In this document: in pieces, positions 1 to 10,329 of the stretch
Layout of the letters: the number at the start of each line of letters is the position of its first letter
Position numbering within the stretch: the stretch's first letter is position 1
From: Iris pallida
Lineage: Eukaryota > Streptophyta > Magnoliopsida > Asparagales > Iridaceae
DNA: 64,000 nucleotides
Assembly (NCBI GenBank): GCA_029216955.1
Contig: JANAVB010003999.1
Span: 2,893,951-2,957,950 of the forward strand
Direction: 5' to 3'
Notes under the pieces: generated by a model
Told to the model about the DNA's origin: nothing
Seen by the model: only the letters and a program-made list of their open reading frames with translations
Databases searched by the model: none
Made by a program: the position numbers and the translations under genes

Positions 1-1372
1 AAGAGTGCGCCACGATGGGTCACTATCATGTCATGTCATTATTTAAAATTAACATTTAACCTGGTATAAGCGTGTATGCAATAACTAAATATAGACTGGG
101 TGCAAGAGTTGTGGAGGAATCATGCGGCTCAGGGAGACGGGGCATAACTTCCACATACGAACTCAAACTGAGGTGCTCCAGAAATATTTGGAAAGGCGAG
201 ACAGAGATCTAAAACTTTCATGTATTAAGTTTTTCGAAATTATGGCTAAAAAATAGCTTAATTTGGCAAAAATAGTCATTCTGTGCACTTTTTATGCCAA
301 AAAAAATCAATTCTGCATAAAATATGTAAAAGGGGAGGGTTCCAGCGTAAAATTTTATATTCTGGGCACCATTCAGCATAAAATACGCAATTTCAGGGTT
401 CCCTGCGTAAAATATTACATTCTGGATGATATCCAGCGTAAAATATACAATTCCAGGGTTTCCAGCATAAAATTTCACATTCTGGATACAATCCAGCATA
501 AATTACGCAATTTCAGGGTTTCCAGCGTAAAATTTCACATTCTGGATACAATCCAGCAAAAAATATGTAATTTCAGGGTTCCATGCGTAAAATTTCACAT
601 TCTGGATACAATCCAGCATAAAATACGCAATTTCAGGGTTCCCAGCGTAAAATTTCACATTCTGGATACAATCCAGCGTAAAATTTCATTTTACGCAAGC
701 CTTCCTGCGTAAAATTCGATTTTACGCTAGCTTCCCTGCGTAAAATCTTATTTTACGCCAGCCCACATTCTTCAGCCGACATGAAAATTCAGAAAAACTT
801 GTTTTGGCCATAAAAACGTCATTTTAACTCGAAATGAGGTGAATCAAAAACCAAATTCACACGAAATTTCATGCTCTTGCTCATGGAACTATTAGTTTTC
901 GAAAATAACAAGTTTTAGTAGATCAAAACCAAGAAAACTCCATGAACTCAAAGTTAAAATGTAGATCTAGAAGAATCTATCCATCAAAATTAAAAACTCC
1001 AAGTTCTAAAGAGGTTTATAATCATGTAAAGAAGAGAATGGAACAATAAAAATTAAGATCCCTCAAGAAGCAAGTTGCACTTGCCTACGGTGGGGTTCGG
1101 TGAGGAAGAAGAAGAAGAAGAAGAGCAGTAATGAAAAAGATTGAATGAAGAGAGAGAAAGGTGGTTGGGGTTAATAAATGATGATGGGGGTGGTAGGTAG
1201 GGGTTTTCCTTTGGTTCATTTTTGAACCAAGCAAACCAAGCCAAGCCGAACCAACCCAAGAATAAACCAATCAATTAAAAATGTCGAAATAAACCAAGCA
1301 AGGTGTCATGCAATACGAGTCAAAGTACGTATACGTATACCAAAATACGTAATACGAACAATAGGCATTACA
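1..1372 (-). mobile_element. Ty3/gypsy (Del/Tekay-like) LTR, partial, 5' part
   Basis: Read on the minus strand, this LTR starts at 1372 with TGTAATGCC, next to a polypurine tract (minus strand AAGGTGGGGAAAG) and the pol end. It runs leftward out of the window, so its 3' end and target duplication are not visible. It shares blocks with the other LTRs here: the run of short AC-rich words at 1200-1370, the phrase AAGCAAGTTGCACTTGCCTA near 1070, and at position 1 a stretch matching about 5299-5340. An internal tandem array lies at 310-760. The LTR is assigned from homology among five copies in the window and from the adjoining pol. Confidence 0.8.
310..760. repeat. 60-bp tandem array inside LTR
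   Basis: Six to seven units with an exact 60-bp period share the words ATTCTGGATACAATCCAGC, GCGTAAAATTTCACATTC and AATTTCAGGGTT. The array ends in shorter GCGTAAAA / TTTTACGC palindromic pieces (about 695-760). The period is a multiple of three, so both strands stay open by chance; the resulting reading frames are not genes. It occupies about 610-1060 bp from the sense 5' end of the LTR, the same slot used by different arrays in the other four LTRs. Confidence 0.92.
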
Positions 1373-1862
1373 ACTTTCCCCACCTTAAAAGAATTTTGTC
1401 CTCGGAATTTAATCAAGAGGCTAGAGATGCAAGGACAAGCTATACTAATCACAGGCAAGCTATAATAGTTAAACAATCAAGCAATTATTTATGCAAGCAA
1501 GGAATCGAAGGCCTGAGGCATAAGAAAGATATTATACCTCACGAGTCAAACAGGTCGGGATATCGCGATCGAATATCATCCTCACGCTCCCACGTTGACT
1601 CACCCAAAGAGTGATGACCCCAAGCAACTCGGACTAACTTAATAGTCTTGTTCTTGAGTATCTTCTCTCTCCGGTCCAATATGGATACGGGCCTCTCCTC
1701 ATACGAAAGGTTGGTACCAACAACCAATTTCGAATGATCTAGGATGTGGCTCGGGTCCGGAATATACCGTCACAGTTGAGATACATGGAACACGTCATGT
1801 ACCTCACGTAGCGACGGTGGAAGAGCGAGACGATAGGATACATCACCTACTCGCTCCAGAAT
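1373..1862 (-). pseudogene. gypsy pol C-terminal fragment, inverted
   Basis: Minus-strand coding remnant of the end of a gypsy polyprotein. It contains VGTNLSYEERPVSILDRRE, then VRVAWGHHSLGESTWERE and RYPDLFDS, which is the chromodomain-like tail of Del/Tekay chromoviruses. The polypurine tract and LTR follow at 1386-1373. Positions 1539-1862 are almost identical to 4056-4373 on the opposite strand. At 1862/1863 the fragment abuts the RT domain of the plus-strand piece, making an artificial head-to-head join. An internal stop interrupts the frame after the HVSQL motif. Confidence 0.85.
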
Positions 1863-4373
1863 ATCGACTTGTGCTCAGGATACCACCAGATCAGGGTCAG
1901 AGAGCAGGACATCCCGAAGACAGCTTTCAGGTCTAGGTATGGACATTGGGAGTTCCTAGTGATGCCATTTGGAGCGACCAATGCGCCGGCTGTATTCATG
2001 GATCTCATGAATCATATTTTCATGCCTTATTTAGATCAGTTCGTGATTGTGTTTCTGGATGACATCCTGGTCTATAGCAGGAGCGAAGCGAAGCATGAGC
2101 AGCATCTCCGTGTGGTTCTTCAGATTCTCAGGGAGCACCAGTTGTATGCCAAGTTCAGTAAATACGAGTTCTGGCTCGATCGTATTTCGTACTTGGGTCA
2201 CATCATCACCAGAGGAGGAGTAGAAGTAGATCCCCAGAAGATCGTGGCTATTGAGTCGTGGCCGGTGTCCAGCACAGTTGCAGAGGTTCACAGTTTTCTT
2301 GGATTGGCCGGCTACTACCGGCGATTTGTTTCAGACTTTGCTCGGATATCAGCGCCATTGACGCAGTTGACCCGCAAGGATGCGCAGTTTGCTTGGACAA
2401 CTGAGTATCAGGATTCATTTGAGAAGTTGAAGCGAGGCTTGATGATGGCTCCCATTCTCGCACTTCTAGATGGGACCGGAGGATTCTCAGTGTATTGTGA
2501 TACTTCAGGCAGAGGCCTAGGATGTGTTCTGATGCAGCATGGGAAGGTAATAGCTTATGCGTCACGGCAACTTCGTGATCATGAGAGGAATTACCCAACC
2601 CATGACTTGGAGCTGGCAGCAGTAGTGTTTGTACTTAGTTTTGGAGGCATTACTTGTACGGAGATAGGGTAGAGATTTTCACCGACCACAAGAGCCTGAA
2701 GTATGTTTTCACCCAGAAGGATCTTAACATGCGTCAGGGGAGGTGGCTGGAGCTTCTTGTGGATTATGATGTCAACTTGCAGTATCATCCCGGGAAGGCC
2801 AACGTTGCTGCAGATGCATTGAGCATGAGAGCCGGAGTTTATTTTCTAACAGCGCAACCAGAGCTGTTAACAGATCTTCAGAAGATGGGTATTGAAGTTG
2901 TCCTCCCTTCCAGTATGGCATTGATGGCCAGCATGCAAGTTCAGTCCACTATAGTCGAGAGGATCCGGATGGCGCAGTCAGCAGATTCCAAGCTTCAGCG
3001 ACTCAGAGCAGAGTGTGAGGCAGGACGAAGACCGGAGTTATACATTCATGAAGACGGTACACTTAGGCATGGTAAGCGTCTTTGTGTACCTAGTGGAGAT
3101 ATCCGACAAGAGATCATGGCAGAGGCCCACAGTTCGCAGTATTCCATTCATCCGGATGGTACGAAGATGTACCGTGATATCCGTCAGCACTTTTAGTGAA
3201 ATGGTATGAAGAGGGAGATAGCCCGGTTTGTCTCTCGTTGTTTAGTCTGCCAATTAAGGCTGAACATCAGAGGCCCGCTGGACTTCTTCAGCCCTTGCCG
3301 ATTCCAGAATGGAAGTGGAAACATGTGACCATGGATTTTGTGACTGGATTACCTAGGTCCCCAGCGGGTCGAGATGCTATTTGGGTTATAGTTGACAGGC
3401 TCACGAAGGTAGCTCACTTTCTCCCATTCAGAGTTGGTCAGTCGACTGCTCAGTTAGCAGAGATGTACCTCAGGCAGATTGTCAGGTTGCACGGAGTGCC
3501 AGTCAGTATCACCTCGAACCGAGATTCAAGATTCACGTTGCACTTTTGGCGTAGCCTGCAGGAGAGTTTGGGAACTCGTCTCCAGTTCAGTTCAGCATAT
3601 CATCCGCAGACAGATGGTCAGTCGGAGCGCACGATCCAGACTCTTGAAGATATGTTGCGGTCCTGTACACTTGACTTCGGTGGTTCGTGAGAAGATCACC
3701 TGCACCTGGTGGAGTTCTCGTACAACAACAGTTTCCAGGCCAGTATCCAGATGGCACCGTTCGAGGCACTGTATGGTAGGAATTACAGATCTCCGCAAGC
3801 ATGGGACGATGTTGGAGAGAGACAGATGCTCAGTCCAGAAATGATTGCCCAGACAGTTGAAGTGGTCAGAAGAGTCCGGGATCACCTTTGAGTTGCCCAA
3901 GATCGCCAGCGCCATTGGGCCGATTCTCATCGGCGCCCTCTCGAGTTTTATGTCGGTGACCATATATTCCTGAGGATTTCGTCTAACCGTGGCGTCATTC
4001 ATTTCGGCGTACGAAAAAAGCTTAATCCTAGGTATATAGGGCCATTCTATATTCTGGAGCGAGTAGGAGATGTGTCCTATCGTCTCGCTCTTCCGCCGTC
4101 GCTAAGCGAGGTGCATGACGTGTTCCATGTATCCCAATTACGATGGTATATTCTAGACCCGAGCCACATCCTGGATCATTCAGAATTGGTTGTTGGTACC
4201 AACCTTTCGTATGAGGAGAGGCCTGTGTCTATATTGGACCGAAGAGAGAAGACGCTCAAGAACAAGACTATCAAATTAGTCCGAGTCGCTTGGGGTCATC
4301 ACTCTTTGGGTGAGTCAACGTGGGAGCGTGAGGATGACATCCGATCGCGGTATCCCGACTTGTTTGACTCGTG
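1863..4373 (+). pseudogene. Ty3/gypsy (Del/Tekay-like chromovirus) pol: RT, RNase H, integrase, chromodomain-like tail
   Basis: Retrotransposon polyprotein remnant lacking gag, protease and the start of RT. Domains in order: RT (1869 on, with [12 protein letters not shown] and the active-site FLDDILVYS), RNase H (about 2480-2800, [12 protein letters not shown]), the integrase zinc region, the integrase core (about 3330-3690), and the tail GESTWEREDDIRSRYPDLF. It is broken by a frameshift near 2640 and by stops at about 3194, 3688 and 3890, two of which look like Trp codons turned to TAG or TGA. In the integrase, the second catalytic Asp (normally SDRD) reads SNRD. The Asn and the following Glu (SERT) are separated by 35 residues, which fixes the site. 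The element cannot be active. Confidence 0.9.
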
Positions 4374-4603
4374 AGGTATAATGTCTTCTTTATGCCTCAT
4401 GACAATCTGGAGCTGCTCCGAAATCTGGCCACACAAAACCAGCTGGGTCACACCCCAGAAAAAGTAAGTGCCACAAAGAAAGCTTCACTTAGGAACTAAA
4501 ACCAGCAATTAGCACAGAAGATAATAATATATAGTAAAACTGGAGAAAATATAACATCACGAGGATATATGGTAAGATAACCATGGGACCATTCAGATAA
4601 CCA

Positions 4604-4644
4604 GGTTACAATCCTTAAACCAAACAAGGACCGGGATTGTAACC
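4604..4644 (-). other. LTR stem-loop, copy in interrupted LTR
   Basis: Perfect 11-bp stem (4604-4614 GGTTACAATCC with 4634-4644 GGATTGTAACC). The loop written on the plus strand contains AAACCAAACAAGGACC. Copies in other LTRs have the same loop but a paired substitution in the stem (CCC/GGG or CTC/GAG in place of TCC/GGA), which suggests that the fold rather than the primary sequence is conserved. Its function is unknown. Confidence 0.8.
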
Positions 4645-5549
4645 CTTCGTCTGAACCGAACTTGGTTTCTCCTATTTATCTGCAAGATAATGTAAGAAAA
4701 TCAGAACATGTGATAATTTTATACAGGATCAAGGCTAGACAGATTATTCCCCATTCAATCAATCACGGCCAAGCAATGAGTACGGCTTGATACTTTAACT
4801 AGCTAGGGTTATCACAGGCCTAGTTACTAGCAAGATGCAGTGAGATTATTCCACAGCCACAAGCCCTGCAGACCATCCAGGTTACCCAAGTCGAAAATTA
4901 GGGGTTGAATTCAGGTGGGTACACCGTCCAGGAAACGCATGTACCCTTAGGTAGCTTGAAGGGTGCAACACATGACAGTGTGCTGGAAATGTGCCCTACT
5001 CGACGGCAGGCTACAGATCCCAAGTGCGCCCAGGTAACGAGATTGCATATAGCTGGGAGATCTCTTTATGACTAATGTATTAATCTAGTTATTAGCCTTA
5101 GTCCATTTCAGTAGGTACTCTTGACCGTGGTACTCAGAAGTCCCATCCTAGACATGATGCAAGACAGGACTGGATTATTTGTACAAGCACAATCGCCCAC
5201 GATGTCCGGGTTAATTATACAGGTCATGTCATATCAGGTAGCCGTCGCAACAGCTTATCAAGATATATCATGTCAGGTTATTATGTCAAGTTTACTGGTC
5301 AAGAGTGCGCCACGATGGGCCACTATCAGGTCATGTCATGTTTACTTGCCAGGAGTGCACCACTACGGGTCACTGTCGTGTTCAGGGTACATGTGCAGGA
5401 CAGTATAGTGCAAGCATTCAATCAGGATATTCAAGTTATGCTGAGGTTACAAGACACAAGTTATTAGCAAAGATCAAATAATAATAGAGAAATAATAATA
5501 ATAATAATAATAATAATAATTAAATAGCAGGGCAAGGCACAAGGAGGAG

Positions 5550-6070
5550 CCCTGCGGCTCAGGGTCACTAGAACTCATGCGGCCAATAAGGAGAGCGCAT
5601 ACAACTTGGTAAGGACAGGGGCATGCGGCTAGAAGGGCAAGGGCGCATGCGGCTTGGGAGGTGAAGGCGCATGCGGCTGGGAAGGCAAGGGCGCATGCGG
5701 TTCCAAGAAGTTGGGTCTCATGCGGCCAGCAGAAGAGTGGGCTTCATGCGGCTAGAAATGGGTGAGCGCATGCGGCAGACGGGAAGCGAGCCTATGCGGC
5801 TGGCGCGGATCGAAGCTCCATGCGGCCAATAGGAAGGGCTGTATGCAGCCAAGAAGGGAGTAGGCTTATGCGGCTGAGGGCGAGTTGGACCCCATGCGGC
5901 TGGAAGGGACTGAGGACTTATGCGGTCAATAAAATTCGTATTCATGCGGCTAAATATGGCGGGCACCCATGCGGCTGCATAGGCAAGGGGGCGCATGCGG
6001 CTAGAAGGTTCAGGATCTCATGCGGCTAAATATGCATGCGGCTAGGAGAATACTTGCCGTATGAAATGTT
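5550..6070. repeat. CATGCGGCT tandem array inside LTR
   Basis: About twenty occurrences of CATGCGGCT or close variants, separated by 15-25 bp of variable, G/A-rich spacer. The spacers differ in sequence and length, so the unit is not a strict period. It lies about 630-1150 bp from the sense 5' end of the interrupted LTR, the same slot as the arrays in the other LTRs, but with an unrelated unit. Confidence 0.88.
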
Positions 6071-7139
6071 CATGCGGTCAAGTCTAAGCACAGTTCATCT
6101 TCTCCAAATTTCGAGAAGAAGAACACCATGAGAGCCAAGTTCTCAAGCTCCATAACTCCATCATCCGGAGCCCAAATCCGAACTTCCATAGGTCAAAATG
6201 GGGTAGAACGAAATTCTCTACAACATAGAACCATCAAAACTTAGAAATAACAAGATTAAGTAGATCAAAACTTAAAAAATCCGAAAATAAGATAAACTTA
6301 GATCTACAAGAATCAGGCCATGGAAAGTAAAAATGCCAAGTACTAAAGTAAGTTAAAATGCTGTAAGGAAGAGAATGAAGCAATAAAATTATAGTTCCTT
6401 TATGAAGCAAGTTGCACTTGCCTAGACCTCTCTCTCCCTCTCTCTGGTAGGTGAAGAAGTAATGGAGGAAAGAAGAAGAGTAATTGTCACCCTCATTTCC
6501 CGTATTTCCCGTATTTTTCCGTATTTCGTATTTTACTCGTATCTGGATTTTTGGCATGTATTTTTATTTTTTTCTCAGCCTGTAGAATTTCGGTATTTCT
6601 CGTATTTGGGTTTTGGCTTGGCTCGGTTTTATTGGGTTGGTTCGGTTTGGTTTATGTATTGGAGCACCTTAGCTTATGCTACCCCTCATCCCCACCGCAA
6701 CTTCCCCTTTTTATATCCCCACCTACCACTCTCTCTCCTCATAACTTCCACCATTAATTTCCTTCTTCTTCTTCTTCTCCTTCCTCCACAACTCTCCTAA
6801 CCCTAGGCAAGTACATCTTGCCACTACATGAGAACCCTATTTTCTTGGTCTATTAGCTAGATTAGGACATGGTGATCAACATTAGTTCTTGGGTTTTTGT
6901 GATTTGGAGCCTCCATTGTTATAGATCTAAGTTATTTCTATTTTCGAATTTTATATGGTTTGAGCTACTTAAGTTGGATTTTATGGGTTTTTGATGTTTC
7001 CTTGTGGAAGAGCATTCAATTCCACCCTGGTTAGAACTTTGGAAATCTGGATTTGGAGTTCGGATAGCCAAGTTATGAGGTTTTGAAGTTTTGGAGCCAT
7101 TGGAGCTTCTTCTCAGCCATAGAGAAGAAGACCCAGACC

Positions 7140-7555
7140 CTGCGTGCGTGTTTTTACGCGTACCAGCTCTCAGTGTGCGTGACTTTTCATGCAGCTGCTT
7201 CCTTGAGCGTGCGTGACTTTTCACGCAGCTGCTCCATGTAGCGTGCGTGACTTTTCACGCAGCTGCTTCCCTGTAGCGTGCGTGACTTTTCATACAGCTG
7301 CTTCCCTGTAGCGTGCATGACTTTTTACGCAGTTTCTTCCTTGAGCGTGCGTGACTTTTCACGCAGCTGCTCCCTGTAGCGTGCGTGACTTTTCACGCAG
7401 CTGCTTCCCTGTAGCGTGCGTGACTTTTCACGCAGCTGCTTCCTTGAGCGTGCGTGACTTTTCACGTAACTGCTCCCTGTAGCGTGCGTGACTTTCACCT
7501 ACGCTGCTCTCTCAGCGTGCGTGACTTTTTCGTACGCTGCTCCCCTGACCCCTTG
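7140..7555. repeat. 35-bp tandem array inside solo LTR
   Basis: About eleven units built on GCGTGCGTGACTTTTCACGC followed by AGCTGCTTCCCTGT, with a period of about 35 bp and some 32-33 bp variants. The core is an imperfect palindrome. It lies 655-1070 bp from the sense 5' end of the LTR, the same slot as the arrays in the other four LTRs. Confidence 0.92.
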
Positions 7556-8411
7556 CTTAACCGATTGGCTTTTGGAGTTTTGATCTTATTTCTTTAATCT
7601 TGGCTTTTCTATAGTCCTGTATATTAATATTTTATTAGATATTTTATGCCCATTTTATATCCTTACACCTTTTGTCATGAACTTGATTTTACTTAATATG
7701 TTTGGAATGACTATGGTACATGGCTTGGTATGGCAAGAACTAGCATAACACGACAGTGACCCGCGGTGGTGCACTCCTGACATGACCAACCTGACATGAT
7801 AGTGGCCTGTCGTGGCGCACTCCCGACAAGTACCCTGACATGATTTATCTTGATAACTTAACTTGACCTGTCTTGACACCGTGGGTGGTTCTTTCTTGCT
7901 TGCTTGTTAAATCCACTTGTCCAGTCTCGCATCATGTCTAGGATGGGACTCCTGAGTACCACGGTCAGGAGTACCTACTGAATTGGACTAAGGTTAATAA
8001 TTAGTATAATTCACTAGTCATGAAGAGATGTTCCCCAGTTACAGGCGATCCCGTTATCCCGGCCGTAAATGATTGGACTTGTAGCCTGCCGACGAGTAGG
8101 GCACATTTCCAGCCCATTGTTATGTAGGGCACCCTCCATTGTCACTTAAATGATTGAACTCTATTGTCACTATAATGCATTGTACTCTCTAGATTGTCAC
8201 TATAATGATTGCCTGGATAACCTGGATAGCTGCAGGGCCTGTGACTACTTGGAGTATCTCATTGCATCTTGCTAGTAACTAGGATTGTGATAACCCTAGT
8301 TAGTTAATATAGAAAGCCGTAGGCAATGATTGGCCATGATTGCTTGGATGGAGTCTGGTCCAGTATAGTATTGTCTAGAATTGATTGATTGTAAGATTGT
8401 ACCAGAATGAC

Positions 8412-8595
8412 TGAGAGATTGTCACTATAATGATTGTCACTCCAGATTGTCACTATAATGATTGTCACTCCAGATTGTCACTATAATGATTGTCACTCCA
8501 GATTGTCACTATAATGATTGTCACTCCAGATTGTCACTATAATGATTGTCACTCCAGATTATCACTACAATGATTGTCACTCCAGATTGTTACTT
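8412..8595. repeat. 28-bp tandem array inside solo LTR
   Basis: Six to seven units of AGATTGTCACTATAATGATT plus GTCACTCC, nearly perfect with a 28-bp period. The repeats start just after shorter GATTGTCACTATAATG pieces at 8160-8210. I saw no counterpart of this array in the other LTRs, so it looks like a private expansion of this copy. Confidence 0.9.
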
Positions 8596-8661
8596 GACCT
8601 GATTTCTTATATTTATCTTGCCGATAAATGGTGAGAGAAACCAAGTTCCGTTCAGACGAAG

Positions 8662-8702
8662 GGTTACAACCCCGGTCCTTGTTTGGTTTACGGGTTGTAA
8701 CC
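8662..8702 (+). other. LTR stem-loop, copy in solo LTR
   Basis: Perfect 11-bp stem (8662-8672 GGTTACAACCC with 8692-8702 GGGTTGTAACC). The loop contains GGTCCTTGTTTGGTTTA, the sense form of the loop found in the minus-sense LTRs. Confidence 0.82.
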
Positions 8703-9479
8703 TAGCTATCTGAATAGTCCCATGGTTATCTCATCGTATATCATCCTGACATGCTTTTCCATATGTCCTGTCTTTTAGTGATTCTATGCAAGATTGTCTT
8801 TTATAATTACCCATCATGCTTTTTTTAAATTACTGTCTCTTATTATGTAATTTTATTATTGTGCTAATTTGCTGGCTTTGGTTCTTATTTTGTGGCCTCC
8901 TTTGTGGCACTTGCTCTTCCTGGGGTCTGGCCCAGCTGGTTTTGTATGGCCAGATACCGGAGCAGCAGCAAAGGATCTACCTGTCTTCCAGCCCGATGGT
9001 GGTCACCAGGCGTAACCAGGGCATCGAGTGGGTTTTTTTTGTTCTCCCACTGTAATATTATAAATTATTCTTTTGAGGCGTTTAGCCGACGAGCAAGTGT
9101 TAGCTCGATTGTACTTATTTACTGTCTGCCTACAGGCTGTAACATGATTGACAAGCCCCGGGGGTTGATCATGTATGACTGAACTCTTGCTAGTCCTCAC
9201 ATTTTGTAACGACTAGCTTCATGATCATCTGGATATGTAATGTTTGGGACGCCTTACAATTGTATATTTGGTGATCTGATATCTTGTGATTATTATTAGT
9301 TGGTTGAGATTGAGACAATAGGCTATTTTTTGACCTTAAGAGACTGATGGATTGTAGTGAAACCCTCACATATCTAGACAGCCGTGACCGTATAGCGGTG
9401 TGGATTCCATTCCGTTATACGTAGCTGGCTATGTCTGCCCCCGCTCTCCAGTATTCTGGTTCTGGGGCGTGACAGTAAT

Positions 9480-9695
9480 GAAGAGAGAGAAGGAAGTGGG
9501 GTTAATAAATGGTAGTGGTTGTGGTAGGTAGGTGGTTCTCTCCTTGGTTCATAGTAAACCAAAGAAAATCGAGCCAAGTCGAACCAACCCAAGGAATAAC
9601 CAAGCCAAGAAGGAAGCTAAGCAAGGAATTATGCAATACAAGATAAAATACGTACACGTATTCCAAAATACGTAATACGAACCACAGGCATTACA
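9480..9695 (-). mobile_element. gypsy LTR (minus sense), right segment: the 5' start of the interrupted LTR
   Basis: Continuation of the LTR broken at 6484. It matches 1130-1372 closely and ends at 9695 with GGCATTACA (sense TGTAATGCC). Together with 4405-6484 it forms one LTR. Its right flank is CACTA-type sequence, so this LTR inserted into that element. The partner target duplication is lost or outside the window. Confidence 0.85.
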
Positions 9696-10329
9696 TTTAA
9701 TTACTAATTTGAATGGTTGAATTATTATTCAAAATTATGTGGTTTTGTTTCTAGTTTGGAATGGTTGAATTGTTATTGCAAATTATGTGGTTTAGTTACT
9801 TGCTCGGAATTGTTATTGAAAAATTCGTGGTTTAGTTATTGGTTTGGAATGGTTGAATTATTATGAAAGTGAAATATTATGAAATTGGATATGTGTTGTT
9901 TATTGTTTAGTTACTAGTTGAATGTAGTTTTTTTTAAATTTAAATAGTCCAATTGTCATGGTTATAACTGTGACAATTAGTGGAGAATAGTAACGAAAAA
10001 AATAATGTAGTCACAGTAAAAACTGTGACAAAACAAACTAACTGCCACATTAATAACTGTGACAAATGAAATATTGGTCACGGTTACAACCGTCACATAA
10101 ATGGACTTCTCTCACGGTTATAACCGTTACCACAAAAAATATTTGTCACGGTTATAGCCGTGACCAAAACAAATATTTGTCACGGTTATAACCGTGACCA
10201 AAACAAATATTTGTCACGGTTATTACCGTGACTAAATATTAACCACGTCCCACTAGTAACGGTTATTACCGTGACGAAAAATAATTGTCACAGTAATAAC
10301 CGTGGGTAATCGCCTATTATGGTGTAGTG
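9696..10329. mobile_element. right end of a CACTA (En/Spm-type) transposon
   Basis: The terminus at 10325-10329 is TAGTG (CACTA on the minus strand, reading CACTACACCATAAT). The subterminal region 9950-10320 holds about ten copies of a palindromic motif of the form GTCACGGTTATAACCGTGAC, typical of CACTA subterminal repeats. Further in (9700-9890), a unit of about 55 bp around GGAATGGTTGAATTGTTATT is repeated. No transposase is visible. The terminus cuts the coding sequence of the RPA1-like gene, so the element inserted in that exon. The left part is replaced by gypsy LTR sequence. Confidence 0.85.

Larger units (their letters stand above)
4405..6484 (-). mobile_element. gypsy LTR (minus sense), left segment of an interrupted LTR
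   Basis: From about 4405 the sequence matches the interior of the LTR at 15868-18208 in the same orientation (GGAGCTGCTCC, then the stem-loop, then the array). About the last 0.5 kb of the sense 3' end is missing, and the break joins the pol end directly. The LTR is interrupted at 6484 by a complete LTR in the opposite orientation and resumes at 9480. It carries a stem-loop (4604-4644), a CATGCGGCT array (5550-6070), and the AAGCAAGTTGCACTTGCCTA word near 6404. No host gene is seen here. Confidence 0.82.
6485..9474 (+). mobile_element. complete solo LTR, gypsy Del/Tekay-like, with GTAAT target duplication
   Basis: A 2990-bp LTR running from TGTCACCCTC to GGGGCGTGACA. It is flanked by a perfect 5-bp target duplication, GTAAT (6480-6484 and 9475-9479). 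It sits inside another LTR of the same family in the opposite orientation, whose sequence resumes at 9480. No internal region is present, so it is a solo LTR left by LTR-LTR recombination. It contains a 35-bp array (7140-7555), a 28-bp array (8412-8595) and a perfect stem-loop (8662-8702). A TA-rich stretch at about 7617-7665 could hold the promoter, but I cannot fix a transcription start. Confidence 0.93.

Noticed and set aside
310..760. CRISPR-like array
   Set aside because: Direct tandem units without distinct unique spacers, in a plant LTR; it is a minisatellite.
5718..6029. Open frames of 69-92 codons in the CATGCGGCT array
   Set aside because: Low-complexity repeat translation within an LTR.
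5550..6070. Repeat-spacer layout resembling CRISPR
   Set aside because: The repeat is only about 9 bp, spacers are degenerate and related to each other, and the locus is a plant retrotransposon LTR.
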